NCBI RefSeq assembly: GCF_001423265.1
Contig: NZ_LMND01000030.1
Location: 256 to 64,255 of the forward strand
DNA length: 64,000 nucleotides
Reading direction: 5' to 3'
From: Methylobacterium sp. Leaf108
GTDB lineage: Bacteria > Pseudomonadota > Alphaproteobacteria > Rhizobiales > Beijerinckiaceae
Part shown: positions 12,167-22,028 of the stretch, piece by piece
Numbering within the stretch: position 1 is the stretch's first letter
Layout of the letters: each line of letters opens with the position of its first letter
Made by a program: the position numbers and the translations under genes
The notes under the pieces: generated by a model
Seen by the model: only the letters and a program-made list of their open reading frames with translations
Database searches by the model: none
What the model was told of the DNA's origin: nothing

Positions 12167-12544
12167 TCAGACGGTGGGAGGGCCTCGGGCGGAGACGGTC
12201 GATCCCGGCGGCGCGCGGGCTGCGGCGGGGGTCTCGGGGCGCGGGACGACCGGCGAGGCCGTACGCGGCGGCCAGGCCGGCATTGCCATGGCGGGGAGGG
12301 GGCCGCCGGCATCGGTGGCGGCGAAGGCGGCGATGCAGCAGGACGCCGCGTGGTGGGCCGGAACCTTGACCGGCCCCTCGCCATCGCCGGCCGCAGCCAC
12401 ACCCTCGGCGCAGAGGACGCCGGTATGGTCGATCATGCTCAAGGGCAGCATGCCGCCGAGCATGCCCTGCATCACGAACGCGTAGAGCACGATCACCGCG
12501 GTGATCGGGCGCCAGACGCTCCGTTTGACGATCGAGGGGACCAT
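12167..12544 (-). CDS. DUF2946-like small membrane protein, copper-linked
   Basis: A 125-aa protein with one N-terminal membrane segment (residues about 12-36), then a periplasmic tail with Cys45, HH at 64-65, CC at 69-70 and several Met. This N-terminal helix plus His/Cys pattern is typical of DUF2946 proteins, which are often encoded beside copper receptors and PCuAC genes; their function is not established. The start has AAGGGG upstream at good spacing. It is the first gene of the probable copper operon, 45 bases before the YcnI-PCuAC gene. Confidence 0.7.
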   Translation of the reverse strand: MVPSIVKRSVWRPITAVIVLYAFVMQGMLGGMLPLSMIDHTGVLCAEGVAAAGDGEGPVKVPAHHAASCCIAAFAATDAGGPLPAMAMPAWPPRTASPVVPRPETPAAARAPPGSTVSARGPPTV

Positions 12545-12692
12545 GGAACGCCCCTTACGACACGTCGCGTCGCCTCGCCAGGGCCGCGCATCGACGAACT
12601 CCGGATGTTGCCGATGCGCCGCAGGTGCGCGGATGCACGCACGGGGCGTGGCCCGCGCCACATTGTGGCCCGGTCGCCATGGCTTCTTAACC

Positions 12693-12715
12693 GTGCCGGG
12701 ACAGTGTCCCGGCAC
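12693..12715. promoter_or_regulatory. 11-bp perfect palindrome, possible operator
   Basis: GTGCCGGGACA and its exact reverse complement flank a single G (12704). A one-base centre cannot form a good RNA hairpin, so a dimeric DNA-binding protein site is more likely. It lies in the divergent gap between the copper operon (starting 12544, leftward) and the L,D-transpeptidase gene (starting 12813, rightward). No regulator gene is adjacent. It could also be a chance or dispersed repeat. Confidence 0.4.
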
Positions 12716-12812
12716 GACAGTTTCGCGGCACGACATCCGAAAGTCCCGATCGCGCTCGGCGCGGCGGCCTTCCGGTCGAACGCCCCACCACCGGATCCAA
12801 GAGCTGAGCCCG

Positions 12813-14108
12813 ATGCGCAAACAGGCCCTTCCCCTCCGCTCCCTCGCCGTCGCGCTGCTCGGCACCGCCGCCCTCGGGCAGGCGGCCGTTGCACGTGAAC
12901 CGGCCGGCTTTTCCCAGGCCGAATGGGCCCAGGACTACGCCGCCCCGGCCGGGCTCCAGGTCCAGCGGTCGCTGACCCCGATCCTGTCGCCCCAGACCAT
13001 CGCCTCCACCGAGCAGATGGTGGAGAAATACCGGGAGATCGTCGCCCGCGGCGGATGGCGGCCGGTGACCGGCGCCGACCGCCTGCGCATCGGATCGCGC
13101 GGCCCGGCCGTGGGTACGCTTCGCCAGCGCCTCGCGGTGAGCGGAGACCTCGACCAGGGCCAGGGCGGCTCGAACACCTACGATTCCTACGTCGCGGCCG
13201 GCGTGAAGCGGTTCCAGGCGCGCCACGGCCTCAGCCAGACCGGTGCCATGAGCATGGCGACCCAGCAGGCCATGAACGTCCCCGCGGACATCCGCCTGCG
13301 CCAGCTCGAGGTGAACGTGGTGCGGCTGCGCTCCTACTCGGGCAACCTCGGCAACCGCTTCGTCATCACCAACATCCCGGCCGCCCTGGTGCAGACGGTC
13401 GAGAACGGCCAGGTCGTGACGCTCCATGCCGCCGGTGTCGGCAAGATCGACAGGCAGTCGCCGATCATGAACGCCAAGGCGGTGGAGATCAATTTCAACC
13501 CGACCTGGACGGTCCCCGCTTCAATCGTGAAGAAGGACCTCATCCCCAAGATGCAGAAGGATCCGAACTACCTTACCGAGAACAAGATCCGCATCTTCAC
13601 CGGAGAGACCGAGATCTCGCCGGCCTCGGTGAACTGGAACTCGGACGAGGGCACCCGCTATCGCTACCGCCAGGATTCGGGCGCCGACTTCAACTCGATG
13701 GGCATCGTGCGCATCAACATCCCGAACCCGCACGGGGTGTTCATGCACGACACCAACTCCAAGGGCGTGTACGGCGACGACTTCCGCTTCATCTCCTCGG
13801 GCTGCGTGCGCGTGCAGAACGTGCGCGAGTACATCACGTGGCTGCTCAAGGACACGCCCGGCTGGGGCCGCGACCAGGTCGAGCAGGCCATCGAGAGCGG
13901 CAAGCGCATCGACGCCCGGATGACGCAGCCGGTGCCGGTCTACTGGACCTACATCACCGCCTGGTCGACCCCGGACGGCCTGGTTCAGTTCCGCGACGAC
14001 ATCTACAAGCGCGACGGCGTCAACGTGCCCTCGACGCTGTCCGCCCCGACCCCGGTGGCGAGCGCCGAACAGGTTCAGACCTTCGAGCCGGGCGACGAAG
14101 AGAACTGA
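12813..14108 (+). CDS. Secreted L,D-transpeptidase (YkuD domain) with peptidoglycan-binding domain
   Basis: A 431-aa periplasmic enzyme of the YcbB/LdtD type that makes 3-3 peptidoglycan crosslinks or attaches proteins to peptidoglycan. Signal peptide to about residue 27 (AAVA), PG_binding_1 domain about 78-145 (IGSRGPAVGTLRQRL ... AAGVKRFQARHGL), then the YkuD domain about 185-370 with His312 (FMHDTNSKG) and the catalytic Cys331 in SSGCVRVQN. Rhizobiales grow by polar addition and rely strongly on L,D-transpeptidases. The gene stands alone, followed by its own terminator. Confidence 0.9.
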   Translation: MRKQALPLRSLAVALLGTAALGQAAVAREPAGFSQAEWAQDYAAPAGLQVQRSLTPILSPQTIASTEQMVEKYREIVARGGWRPVTGADRLRIGSRGPAVGTLRQRLAVSGDLDQGQGGSNTYDSYVAAGVKRFQARHGLSQTGAMSMATQQAMNVPADIRLRQLEVNVVRLRSYSGNLGNRFVITNIPAALVQTVENGQVVTLHAAGVGKIDRQSPIMNAKAVEINFNPTWTVPASIVKKDLIPKMQKDPNYLTENKIRIFTGETEISPASVNWNSDEGTRYRYRQDSGADFNSMGIVRINIPNPHGVFMHDTNSKGVYGDDFRFISSGCVRVQNVREYITWLLKDTPGWGRDQVEQAIESGKRIDARMTQPVPVYWTYITAWSTPDGLVQFRDDIYKRDGVNVPSTLSAPTPVASAEQVQTFEPGDEEN

Positions 14109-14140
14109 ACGGCCGGCCCTGACGTCAGGACCGATGATCG

Positions 14141-14169
14141 ACGGCGAGCGCACCAGCGCTCGCCGTTTT
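14141..14169 (+). terminator. Terminator after the L,D-transpeptidase gene
   Basis: ACGGCGAGCG (14141-14150) pairs with CGCTCGCCGT (14157-14166) around loop CACCAG, and TTT follows. It is 33 bases past the stop codon. Confidence 0.75.
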
Positions 14170-14233
14170 CGCGTCCGGCGGGTCTTCTTCGCGTGCGGCG
14201 ATGCCTTGCGCAGCTCCGATCGAGCGGCTGCGC

Positions 14234-14686
14234 TCAAACCTGCCGCCCCGCGAGCATGTCACGGATGTCGGTCTCGGTCTTCCGAGCGTATGCAATGGCG
14301 CGTTCGGCATCGACCCGCTCGCCATCCTCACCGTTCCAGAAGACCCCGCCGGTCGCGTGAGCATAGACCGCGCCTGCGATCGCGACCCCGGCGATATTGG
14401 CGATCCCCACGTAATAGATTTCCAGGATCTGGGACCAAGGACCGCCGGGCTGGGCTTCGTCGCAATCGTCCAGGAAGTCCTCGACCGCACCGGCGTCACC
14501 AAGCTCGCACTCGAAGCCCGCCTCATGCCCTTCCCAGACCGCTGGCAGATGGCCGGATAGGGCGTCGATCCGTTGGTCCGCCTCGACTGTGAGGGTAAGC
14601 TTGAAACCGAGCGCATCGATCGCGGCTTGCCACGCGCCGATCGTTTCGAGGGAATGCGCGCTGAGAACGAATGCTGACAGGGACAT
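14234..14686 (-). CDS. Small acidic protein of unknown function
   Basis: A 150-aa acidic, soluble protein with no signal peptide. Visible features are a Phe-Glu-Cys stretch (GFECELGD) near residue 60, an acidic DFLDDCDE segment, a central hydrophobic helix-like stretch (IANIAGVAIAGAVYAHA) and the TGGVFWNGEDG motif near 118. The 'AxxYAxxTGGVxxxxEDG' arrangement recalls small hypothetical proteins that in other genomes resemble immunity proteins, but no toxin gene is next to it and I do not assign a function. ATG 14686 was chosen because the sequence upstream of it is not protein-like. It is convergent with the L,D-transpeptidase gene. Confidence 0.6.
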   Translation of the reverse strand: MSLSAFVLSAHSLETIGAWQAAIDALGFKLTLTVEADQRIDALSGHLPAVWEGHEAGFECELGDAGAVEDFLDDCDEAQPGGPWSQILEIYYVGIANIAGVAIAGAVYAHATGGVFWNGEDGERVDAERAIAYARKTETDIRDMLAGRQV

Positions 14687-14943
14687 GTGCTTTGCCTTCG
14701 TATGTGCTGCCTCGGCAACGAGAGCCGCGACAACGAACCTCTGCGACATCGAAGCGAGGCCAGACGCGAGCTGGCCTTGCCTGGACGCACAACCAAGAGA
14801 TGTGTTCGTGATTTGTTCGAGCTCTGTCAAGGAGACTTTAAGAGGCAGATCAGAGGAATGCGCGAGGCACACCCGCATAGGAGGCCGGGGAACGAAGGCG
14901 GACATTCAAATTTTTTTGGAACGTCACGCCAAATTAGCTGAGC

Positions 14944-14972
14944 TTGGCCTCATCCCGCTGCCCGTGTAATAA
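14944..14972 (+). promoter_or_regulatory. Possible sigma-70 promoter for glyA
   Basis: TTGGCC (14944-14949), 17-base spacer, TAATAA (14967-14972), about 80 bases before the glyA start and just past an A/T-rich stretch. The rest of the gap 14687-15051 shows no gene or riboswitch that I recognise. Confidence 0.35.
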
Positions 14973-15051
14973 AATGTCCATCGTGTGTCCGACCGCCCGA
15001 ACGCCAGCGGAAGACGGACGCCTTCGCCCGTTCAAAAAATCGAGGCTATCC

Positions 15052-16356
15052 ATGAGCGCCGGTACGATTTCCGACAAGCACTTCTCGAACTCGTTCTTCA
15101 GCGCGTCGCTCGCCGACGTCGATCCGGAGATCGCCAGCGCCGTCTCGCAGGAACTCGGACGGCAGCAGCACGAGATCGAGCTGATCGCCTCCGAGAACAT
15201 CGTCTCGCGCGCCGTTCTCGAAGCGCAGGGTTCGGTCCTCACCAACAAGTACGCCGAGGGTTACCCTGGCCGTCGCTACTACGGCGGCTGTCAGTTCGTC
15301 GACATCGCCGAAGATCTGGCCATCGACCGCGCCAAGCGCCTGTTCGATTGCGGCTTCGCCAACGTCCAGCCGAACTCCGGTTCGCAGGCCAACCAGGGTG
15401 TGTTCCTGGCGCTGATGCAGCCGGGCGACACCTTCCTCGGCCTCGATCTCGCCGCCGGCGGTCACCTCACCCACGGCGCGGCCCCGAACGTGTCGGGCAA
15501 GTGGTTCAAGCCGGTGCATTACACCGTGCGCCGCGACGACCAGCGCATCGACATGGAGCAGGTCGAGGCGCTGGCTCACGAGCACAAGCCCAAGATCATC
15601 ATCGCCGGCGGCTCGGGCTACCCCCGCCAGTGGGACTTCGCCAAGTTCCGTGAGATCGCCGATGCGGTCGGCGCCTACTTCATGGTCGACATGGCCCACT
15701 TCGCCGGCCTCGTCGCCGCCGGCGTGCACCCGTCGCCGTTCCCGCACGCGCATGTCGCCACCACCACCACCCACAAGACCCTGCGCGGCCCGCGCGGCGG
15801 CATGATCCTGACCAACGACGAGGCGCTCGCCAAGAAGTTCAACTCGGCGATCTTCCCCGGCCTCCAGGGCGGCCCGCTCATGCACGTCATCGCCGGCAAG
15901 GCCGTCGCCTTCGGCGAGGCCCTGAAGCCCGAGTTCAAGATCTACGCCCGTCAGGTCATCGAGAACGCCAGGGCGCTCGCCGACACCCTGATGACCGGCG
16001 GCTACGACATCACCTCGGGCGGTACCGACAACCACCTGATGCTGGTGGACCTGCAGAAGAAGGGCCTCACCGGCAAGGCGGCGGAAGCCGCGCTGAGCCG
16101 CGCCCACATCACCTGCAACAAGAACGGCGTTCCGTTCGATCCGGCCAAGCCCACGGTGACCTCGGGCATCCGCCTCGGCACCCCTGCCGGCACCTCGCGC
16201 GGCTTCGGCGTCGCCGAGTTCAAGCAGATCGGCAGCCTCATCATCGAGGTGCTCGACGGTCTCGTGGCCAAGGGCGAGGGCGGCGACGCCGAGGTCGAGG
16301 CGAGCGTGAAGGCCAAGGTCCACGCGCTCACCGACCGGTTCCCGATCTACGGCTGA
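15052..16356 (+). CDS. glyA: Serine hydroxymethyltransferase
   Basis: A 434-aa PLP enzyme interconverting serine and glycine with tetrahydrofolate carrying the one-carbon unit. In methylotrophs with the serine cycle it is a central carbon-assimilation enzyme. Signatures: [20 protein letters not shown] near the N-terminus, [13 protein letters not shown], and the PLP lysine Lys242 in [14 protein letters not shown]. The start ATG 15052 has GAGG eight bases upstream. It heads the glyA-nrdR-ribD-ribC cluster, although two hairpins separate it from nrdR. Confidence 0.97.
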   Translation: MSAGTISDKHFSNSFFSASLADVDPEIASAVSQELGRQQHEIELIASENIVSRAVLEAQGSVLTNKYAEGYPGRRYYGGCQFVDIAEDLAIDRAKRLFDCGFANVQPNSGSQANQGVFLALMQPGDTFLGLDLAAGGHLTHGAAPNVSGKWFKPVHYTVRRDDQRIDMEQVEALAHEHKPKIIIAGGSGYPRQWDFAKFREIADAVGAYFMVDMAHFAGLVAAGVHPSPFPHAHVATTTTHKTLRGPRGGMILTNDEALAKKFNSAIFPGLQGGPLMHVIAGKAVAFGEALKPEFKIYARQVIENARALADTLMTGGYDITSGGTDNHLMLVDLQKKGLTGKAAEAALSRAHITCNKNGVPFDPAKPTVTSGIRLGTPAGTSRGFGVAEFKQIGSLIIEVLDGLVAKGEGGDAEVEASVKAKVHALTDRFPIYG

Positions 16357-16382
16357 CCCGCCCTACCATCGGCGGAGGGTTG

Positions 16383-16472
16383 CCACGGGCGCAGGTGTGC
16401 CCGTGGAAGCCCTTAACCCGCGGGCCGCGACCCGCTATGCCATCGGCCACGGACCTCCTCGGGTCCGTGGCC
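16383..16472 (+). terminator. Two hairpins between glyA and nrdR
   Basis: First stem CCACGGGC/GCCCGTGG (16383-16390, 16399-16406). Second and stronger stem: 11 perfect pairs, 16445-16455 with 16462-16472, loop TCCTCG, followed by GTTT. The second is a probable terminator or attenuator that lets glyA be expressed at a higher level than nrdR-ribD-ribC. Confidence 0.65.
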
Positions 16473-16562
16473 GTTTCCCGTTCGACGGGACGGCCCGCCC
16501 CGCCGACCGCGATCCCTCCCGTCCGCCGGGTTCGGTCCGGCCAAGACAGGTCCAACCGCGCG

Positions 16563-17081
16563 ATGCGATGCCCCTATTGCGGCGGTCCCGACACCCAGGT
16601 GAAGGATTCGCGGCCCAGCGACGACGCCGCCGCGATCCGGCGCCGGCGCGTCTGCCCCGATTGCGCCGGCCGCTTCACGACGTTCGAGCGGGTGCAGCTG
16701 CGCGAGCTGATGGTGCTCAAGCGCTCGGGCAAGCGGGTGCCGTTCGACCGCGACAAGCTGCAACGCTCCATCGGCGTCGCCCTGCGCAAGCGGGCGGTGG
16801 ACCCTGAGCGGGTCGAGCGGCTGGTGAGCGGCATCACCCGCCAGCTCGAGAGCGGCGGGGAGGGCGAGATCGCCAGCGAGGCCATCGGCGAGCTGGTGAT
16901 GGAGGGGCTGAAGGGCCTCGACGACGTCGCCTACGTGCGCTTCGCATCCGTCTACAAGAACTTTCGCGAAGCCAGCGACTTCAAGGCTTTGCTCGGCACC
17001 CTCGGCACCGGTGCCGCCGAGGCTTCGGACGAGGACGCCGCCCCGGCCACGACCGGGCGACCCGCGCGGGCGCGCCCATGA
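16563..17081 (+). CDS. nrdR: Transcriptional repressor NrdR
   Basis: A 172-aa ATP/dATP-sensing repressor of ribonucleotide reductase genes. The N-terminal zinc ribbon has Cys3, Cys6, Cys31 and Cys34 (CPYC ... CPDC); an ATP-cone domain follows (about 49-139, beginning [16 protein letters not shown]). ATG 16563 gives the canonical MRCPYCGG start. Its stop overlaps the ribD start (ATGA). Confidence 0.95.
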   Translation: MRCPYCGGPDTQVKDSRPSDDAAAIRRRRVCPDCAGRFTTFERVQLRELMVLKRSGKRVPFDRDKLQRSIGVALRKRAVDPERVERLVSGITRQLESGGEGEIASEAIGELVMEGLKGLDDVAYVRFASVYKNFREASDFKALLGTLGTGAAEASDEDAAPATTGRPARARP

Positions 17082-18223
17082 CGGAGACCGCCGGCGACGC
17101 CGACCGCCGCTTCATGCGCCTCGCCCTGGCCCTGGGCGAGCGCAACCTCGGCCGGACATGGCCCAACCCCTCCGTCGGTGCGGTGGTGGTGGCTGGTCCC
17201 CCCGGGGCCGAGCGCATCGTCGGGCAGGGTGTCACCGCGCCCGGCGGGCGTCCGCACGGGGAACCGCTCGCCGTGGCCATGGCCGGCGAGGCCGCGCGCG
17301 GCGCCACCCTCTACGTGACGCTGGAGCCGTGCTCCCACCACGGCCGCACCCCGCCCTGCACCGATTCGATCCTGAGCGCCGGGATCGCCCGCGTCGTGAC
17401 GGCGATGGAGGATCCCGACCCCCGGGTGGCCGGAAGCGGGCACGCCCGGCTGGCGGCCGCCGGCGTCGCCCTGACCATGGGCGTCCTGCGCGAGGAGGCG
17501 ATGCGCGCCCACCTGGGGCATGTCAGCCGCATCACCCTCGGGCGTCCCTGCGTCCACCTGAAGCTCGCCGCCACCAGCGACGGGTTCGCGGCGGGCGGTC
17601 CGGACGGTCGGCTGCGGATCACCGGCCCCGTCGCCAACGGCGCGGTCCACCTCTGGCGGGCCCATGCCGACGCGATCATGGTCGGCATCGGAACCGTGCG
17701 GGCCGACGATCCGTCCCTCACCGTGCGCCTGCCGGGCCTGTCGGGGCGCTCGCCAGTGCGGGTGGTGCTCGATTCGACCCTGCGCATCCTGCCCTCGACC
17801 CATCTGGTGCGCAGCGCCCGCGATATCCCGACCCTGGTCCTCACCACCCGCGGCGCCCCGGCGCACGCCCGCCGGATGCTGGCTGCCACGGGGGTCGAAA
17901 TCCTGTCCGTGGATGCCGACGCCACCGGCCGGATCGATCTGCCGGCCGCGCTGGCGTGCCTTTCGGACTATGGATTGTCCCGCATCTGCAGCGAGGGTGG
18001 GCCGCACCTGGCCGATGCCCTGGCCGAGGCCGATCTCGTCGACGTCTGCACCCTCGTCACCGGCGAAGGCCGGCTCGGGGAGGGCGGCGGCCTCAAGGCG
18101 ATCGGCCCCCATCTCGAAGGCCGCCTGTCGAGCGGCCAGTTGCGCCAGGTCGAGGCCCGCGATCTCGGGGCCGACAGGGCGGTCACCTATGAGCGGAGCG
18201 TGCCATGTTCACCGGTCTCGTGA
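17078..18223 (+). CDS. ribD: Bifunctional riboflavin deaminase-reductase RibD
   Basis: A 381-aa enzyme for the second and third steps of riboflavin synthesis: deamination of the pyrimidine from GTP cyclohydrolase II, then NADPH reduction of the ribosyl chain. The deaminase domain (1-150) has the zinc motif His60-Gly-Glu62 and [11 protein letters not shown] at 84-94. The reductase domain (about 155-370) begins [18 protein letters not shown] overlap with nrdR and a 19-base overlap with ribC indicate one operon. Confidence 0.95.
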   Translation: MTETAGDADRRFMRLALALGERNLGRTWPNPSVGAVVVAGPPGAERIVGQGVTAPGGRPHGEPLAVAMAGEAARGATLYVTLEPCSHHGRTPPCTDSILSAGIARVVTAMEDPDPRVAGSGHARLAAAGVALTMGVLREEAMRAHLGHVSRITLGRPCVHLKLAATSDGFAAGGPDGRLRITGPVANGAVHLWRAHADAIMVGIGTVRADDPSLTVRLPGLSGRSPVRVVLDSTLRILPSTHLVRSARDIPTLVLTTRGAPAHARRMLAATGVEILSVDADATGRIDLPAALACLSDYGLSRICSEGGPHLADALAEADLVDVCTLVTGEGRLGEGGGLKAIGPHLEGRLSSGQLRQVEARDLGADRAVTYERSVPCSPVS

Positions 18224-18837
18224 GCGATGTCGGAACCGTCGTCGCCGTCTCCGGCGACGACCGGCTCAGGCGGCTGACGATCCAATCCGCCTACGATCCG
18301 GCCACCATCGCCCTCGGGGCTTCCATCGCCTGCTCCGGTCCCTGCCTCACGGCGGTCGCGGTCGAGCCGGTGGCGGGCGGCTGCCGCTTCAGCGTGGACG
18401 CGGCCGCCGAGACCCTGGCGCGTACCAGCGTCGGGGCCTGGCGGGTCGGAACGCGCATCAACCTCGAACGCTCGCTGAAGATCGGCGACGAGCTCGGCGG
18501 CCACCTCGTCACCGGCCATGTCGACGGCCTCGGGCTGATCGTGGCGCGCGAGGCGGTCACGGGCGGAAGCGGCGATCCGCAATGGGCACCCAGCGACCGT
18601 TTCAGGATCAAGGCGCCGGCCGCGCTGGCGCGGTTCATCGCCGAGAAGGGCTCGATCTGCCTCGACGGGACGTCGCTCACGGTGAACGCGGTCGAGGACG
18701 ACGTCTTCTCGGTCCTCTTGATCCCGCACACCCTGGCGGTGACGACCTGGGGCGAGCGCCGGGCCGGCGACCACCTCAACCTCGAGGTCGACCTCATCGC
18801 CCGTTACGCCGCCCGCCTGAGCGAGAGCCGGGCATAG
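18205..18837 (+). CDS. ribC: Riboflavin synthase alpha chain
   Basis: A 210-aa enzyme that converts two 6,7-dimethyl-8-ribityllumazine molecules into riboflavin. It consists of two lumazine-binding repeats, the first starting [12 protein letters not shown] and the second at about residue 97 (LGGHLVTGHVDGLG). Named ribC in Rhizobiales and E. coli, ribE elsewhere. It overlaps the ribD end by 19 bases. Confidence 0.95.
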   Translation: MFTGLVSDVGTVVAVSGDDRLRRLTIQSAYDPATIALGASIACSGPCLTAVAVEPVAGGCRFSVDAAAETLARTSVGAWRVGTRINLERSLKIGDELGGHLVTGHVDGLGLIVAREAVTGGSGDPQWAPSDRFRIKAPAALARFIAEKGSICLDGTSLTVNAVEDDVFSVLLIPHTLAVTTWGERRAGDHLNLEVDLIARYAARLSESRA

Positions 18838-19191
18838 ACCGGCGCATCGTGAGGGCAGGGCGCGCCGACGCGTCCCGCACAGTGCGAAGGCTGAGGATCG
18901 ACCACACCCGCGCGTGGTGAGCGCCGCCTTGTCACTCGACCGCTCGGGGCAAGGCCGCGCCCTCGACACCTCGGCGCGACCGATGAGCTTTAACGCTCGC
19001 CGGCTTTTTCAGATTTTGCATTTTGTATATGATTGTTCTGTCGAGCGCTGGTCATGATTTTATCAATATATCTCTTCATAGATCCTTAATGCGACGCTAT
19101 TAACCGTGTCGAGGCGCCGCTCGACTCACGAGACGGATGTGCAGCCAAGGCAACGGGCTGCGAACTCAGCCTCTCTCGTCGAGATACGCTT
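18838..19191. other. A/T-rich gap before a chemoreceptor gene
   Basis: About 354 bases with an unusually A/T-rich core at about 18989-19100, far below the surrounding GC content. It probably holds the promoter of the chemoreceptor gene. TTAAT and TTAAC elements at 19086 and 19100 are spaced too far apart (10) for a CtrA box. No gene was seen. Confidence 0.5.
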
Positions 19192-21189
19192 ATGAAACTC
19201 GGTATCCGTTCGCGCCTCTATGGAGGTATTTCTGCGCTTGTCATTCTTGCAGGCGCGATGGGAGGCTTCGCCTATAGCCAGCTCGACGATCTCGACGCGA
19301 CGTTCGCGACACGGGCCCGGATCGAGCGGGCCGCGCGCGAACTCTATACGGTCAACGGACTCACCGACCGGCTCATGGCCCAGAGCGCTCAGTTTCGCAC
19401 GACCCCGACCCCGGAACGGGCCGCAGGCATGACCGCCACCCTGGCTTCGATCAAGGAGACCGGGGACGGTCTGGCGGAGAGGGCTCTCAGTGAGGAGCGT
19501 CGGGCTGCCTATGCCGCCATCCGCGACGAGACGGTGAGCCTCATCGGCAATCTGCCCAAGCTGATCGAGTTCGGGACCCAGATTCGTGAAAACAAGGCCA
19601 AGCTGTTCACGGCCGGCGACAACCTCACCAAGGCCACCAATGCCCTCGTGACCGAGTTCCGCGCGACCGGGGATGCCGATGGCGTCGCGGCGGCGGCGGA
19701 GGTGGAAAGCGCCGTACTCCTGGTCCGGGTCAGCGCCTGGCGGTTCCTGGCCACGAACGATGCCAAGGGCCCGGCGACCTTCGCGACGAATTTCGAAAAG
19801 GCGAAGCTGACGATCCAGAAGCTGCGTGCCCTCTACGCTGCGACGCCACAGATCCGGGTGGTGAAGACGATCGAAGAGGCGCTGGCCGGCTATGGCGCGA
19901 ACTTCGGCGCGACTTCGGCAGCGGTCGTCTCGACCGAGGAGTTCTACGACAAGACGCTGACGCCGCAGGTGGATACGATCAATGCGACCGGGCTCGCGGT
20001 GCGCACCAAACTCGAAGCGACGCTCAAGGATCTCGTCGAGAAGAGCAACGCCACGATGTCGACGGCCAAGACCGTCCAGCTCGGCCTGATCGGCCTGATC
20101 CTGGCGCTGGGTGTCGGTCTGGCCTTCGCGATCGCGCGCAGCATCATCCTGCCGATCTCGGGGATGACGGCCGCGATGCGCCGGCTGGCCTCGGGCGAGA
20201 CGGCGGTCGATGTTCCCTCGCAGGACGCCGTGGACGAGATGGGCGACATGGCCAAGGCCGTGGACGTGTTCCGTCGCAACGCCATTGCGCGGATCGAACT
20301 GGAGGCCGAGCAGGTCGCCCAGCAGTCGGCCCGCCAGCGCCGGGCCGACCGTGTCGACCAGCTCGTACGCAGCTTCGAGGGGCGGATCGCCGGCTCGCTG
20401 GAGATCGTGACGTCGGCCGCCACCGAACTCGACGCCACCGCCCGTTCGATGACGGGCGTCGCCGACAGCACCAACGGCCAGGCCATGGCCTCCAGTGCCG
20501 CCGCCGAGGAGACGTCGGCCAACGTGCAGACGGTGGCGTCGGCGGCCGAGGAGATGGTGGCCTCGCTCCAGGAGATCGAGCGTCAGGTGCAGCGCTCCAA
20601 CGAGGTCGCCGGCCATGCCGCGCAGGAGGCCGAGGCGACCACGGGGGCGATGACCGACCTGGCCGCCGCAGCCGAGAAGATCGGCGAGGCCGTCACCATG
20701 ATCTCCAGCATCGCCGGCCAGACCAACCTCTTGGCGCTCAACGCCACCATCGAGGCCGCGCGCGCCGGGGAGGCGGGCCGGGGTTTCGCCGTGGTCGCCT
20801 CCGAGGTCAAGGAGCTCGCTGGGCAGACGGCACGGGCGACCCAGGAGATCTCGAGCCAGATCGCCGCGATCCAGGCCGCCTCGGGTCTTGCCCTCACGGC
20901 GATCCAGCAGATCGGCCGCACCATCGTCACCGTCAACACGATCACCGGTACGATCGCCTCCACGGTGGTGGAACAGACCGCGGCCACCAACGAGATCTCG
21001 CGCAACGCCTCCGAGGCGGCGCGCGGCACTCAGGACGTCTCCATGAACGTCGCCCGCGTCCTCGCCTCCTCGAGCGAGACCGGCAGTGCGGCCCAGCAGG
21101 TGCTCATGGCCGCGGCCGAACTCGCGACGCAGTCGCTCACCGTCAAGGAGGAGGTCGACGGCTTCCTCGCCGACATCCGCGCGGCCTGA
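19192..21189 (+). CDS. Methyl-accepting chemotaxis protein
   Basis: A 665-aa transmembrane chemoreceptor. TM1 lies at about residues 10-30, a mostly helical periplasmic ligand domain at about 31-295, TM2 at about 300-320, then HAMP (about 322-375) and a cytoplasmic signalling coiled coil (about 410-640). The hairpin tip that contacts CheA and CheW reads [20 protein letters not shown] at about 506-525. No che genes are nearby, so it signals to an array encoded elsewhere. It splits ribC from ribH, which are usually adjacent in this order. Ligand unknown. Confidence 0.93.
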   Translation: MKLGIRSRLYGGISALVILAGAMGGFAYSQLDDLDATFATRARIERAARELYTVNGLTDRLMAQSAQFRTTPTPERAAGMTATLASIKETGDGLAERALSEERRAAYAAIRDETVSLIGNLPKLIEFGTQIRENKAKLFTAGDNLTKATNALVTEFRATGDADGVAAAAEVESAVLLVRVSAWRFLATNDAKGPATFATNFEKAKLTIQKLRALYAATPQIRVVKTIEEALAGYGANFGATSAAVVSTEEFYDKTLTPQVDTINATGLAVRTKLEATLKDLVEKSNATMSTAKTVQLGLIGLILALGVGLAFAIARSIILPISGMTAAMRRLASGETAVDVPSQDAVDEMGDMAKAVDVFRRNAIARIELEAEQVAQQSARQRRADRVDQLVRSFEGRIAGSLEIVTSAATELDATARSMTGVADSTNGQAMASSAAAEETSANVQTVASAAEEMVASLQEIERQVQRSNEVAGHAAQEAEATTGAMTDLAAAAEKIGEAVTMISSIAGQTNLLALNATIEAARAGEAGRGFAVVASEVKELAGQTARATQEISSQIAAIQAASGLALTAIQQIGRTIVTVNTITGTIASTVVEQTAATNEISRNASEAARGTQDVSMNVARVLASSSETGSAAQQVLMAAAELATQSLTVKEEVDGFLADIRAA

Positions 21190-21508
21190 GAGCGGCAGAC
21201 GCAAAGAAGGTGGACGGCGGCCTCCCGGAAACGGGCGGTCGCCGCTCGCGTCCGGGCAGGCCGATCGCTCAGGGGACCCGGAATGACGCCGGCCGGCCGA
21301 TTGCACCGGTCCCGCGCTTGTGAGCCGCCGGCCTTCGGTCTAGTGCTGCGGCGTCCCGATCCCTCGCAAGAAGGAGTCCGACGAGCCGTCGAGGCTCATC
21401 GGGCAGGCCGCGGACGAGACCTCGGGGGTCGTGTGCGCGACGGGCTCGTTCGCGCCGAACCCGGGGCGGTGGAACGCCCCCGGGACCAACATCAGCGACG
21501 AGGCCGGC
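21190..21508. other. Gap before ribH
   Basis: About 319 bases. I looked for the conserved FMN riboswitch segments and did not find them. A small GAGCCGTCGAGGCTC stem is present near 21382. A promoter for ribH-nusB-thiL is expected here because the chemoreceptor gene isolates these genes from ribD-ribC. Confidence 0.45.
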
Positions 21509-22024
21509 ATGGTATCTGCGACCCAGACATTCAAAAGCGACCCTGGCCTCGCGGAAGCTCTGAAAGGCGCGCGCGTCCTCGTGGTGGAAGCACGCTATTA
21601 CGATGGGCTCGCCGACGAGCTCCTGGCGGGCGCGCAGGCGGCGATCGACCGGGTCGGGGCCGAGGCGGTGGTGGTGACGGTGCCTGGCGCCCTCGAGATC
21701 CCCGCCGCCATCGCCATCCTGATCGAAGCGGCGGCACGCGCCGGCCAGCCCTACGATGCGGCGGTGGCGCTCGGCTGCGTCATCCGCGGCGAGACCGGCC
21801 ATTACGACATCGTGGCCGGGGAAAGCGCGCGCGCGCTCATGGACCTGTCGGTGACGCTGCGACTGCCGCTCGGCAACGGCATCCTCACCGTCGAGACGCA
21901 GGCCCAGGCCGAGGCCCGCGCCCGCGTCGCCGAGATGAACAAGGGCGGCGGCGCCGCCGAGGCCGCCCTCGCGGTGCTGGCGCTCAAGCGCGCCGCGGCC
22001 GCAGCCTCCGTCGGAGAGGACTAG
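21509..22024 (+). CDS. ribH: 6,7-dimethyl-8-ribityllumazine synthase
   Basis: A 171-aa lumazine synthase that condenses 5-amino-6-ribitylamino-uracil with dihydroxybutanone phosphate and supplies RibC. Family marks are [30 protein letters not shown] and [13 protein letters not shown] 21509 (MVSATQTF) has GAGG upstream; a longer frame from 21431 does not look like protein. Four bases separate it from nusB. Confidence 0.95.
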   Translation: MVSATQTFKSDPGLAEALKGARVLVVEARYYDGLADELLAGAQAAIDRVGAEAVVVTVPGALEIPAAIAILIEAAARAGQPYDAAVALGCVIRGETGHYDIVAGESARALMDLSVTLRLPLGNGILTVETQAQAEARARVAEMNKGGGAAEAALAVLALKRAAAAASVGED

Positions 22025-22028
22025 CCCC

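Noticed and set aside
19086..19103. CtrA box before the chemoreceptor gene
   Set aside because: TTAA elements are present but separated by 10 bases instead of 7.
19126..21306. A 726-codon minus-strand frame opposite the chemoreceptor gene
   Set aside because: Composition is Gly/Arg/His-rich antisense of a well-supported coiled-coil receptor; no homology seen.
21190..21508. FMN riboswitch before ribH
   Set aside because: The conserved FMN riboswitch segments were looked for by eye and not found; a covariance-model search would settle it.
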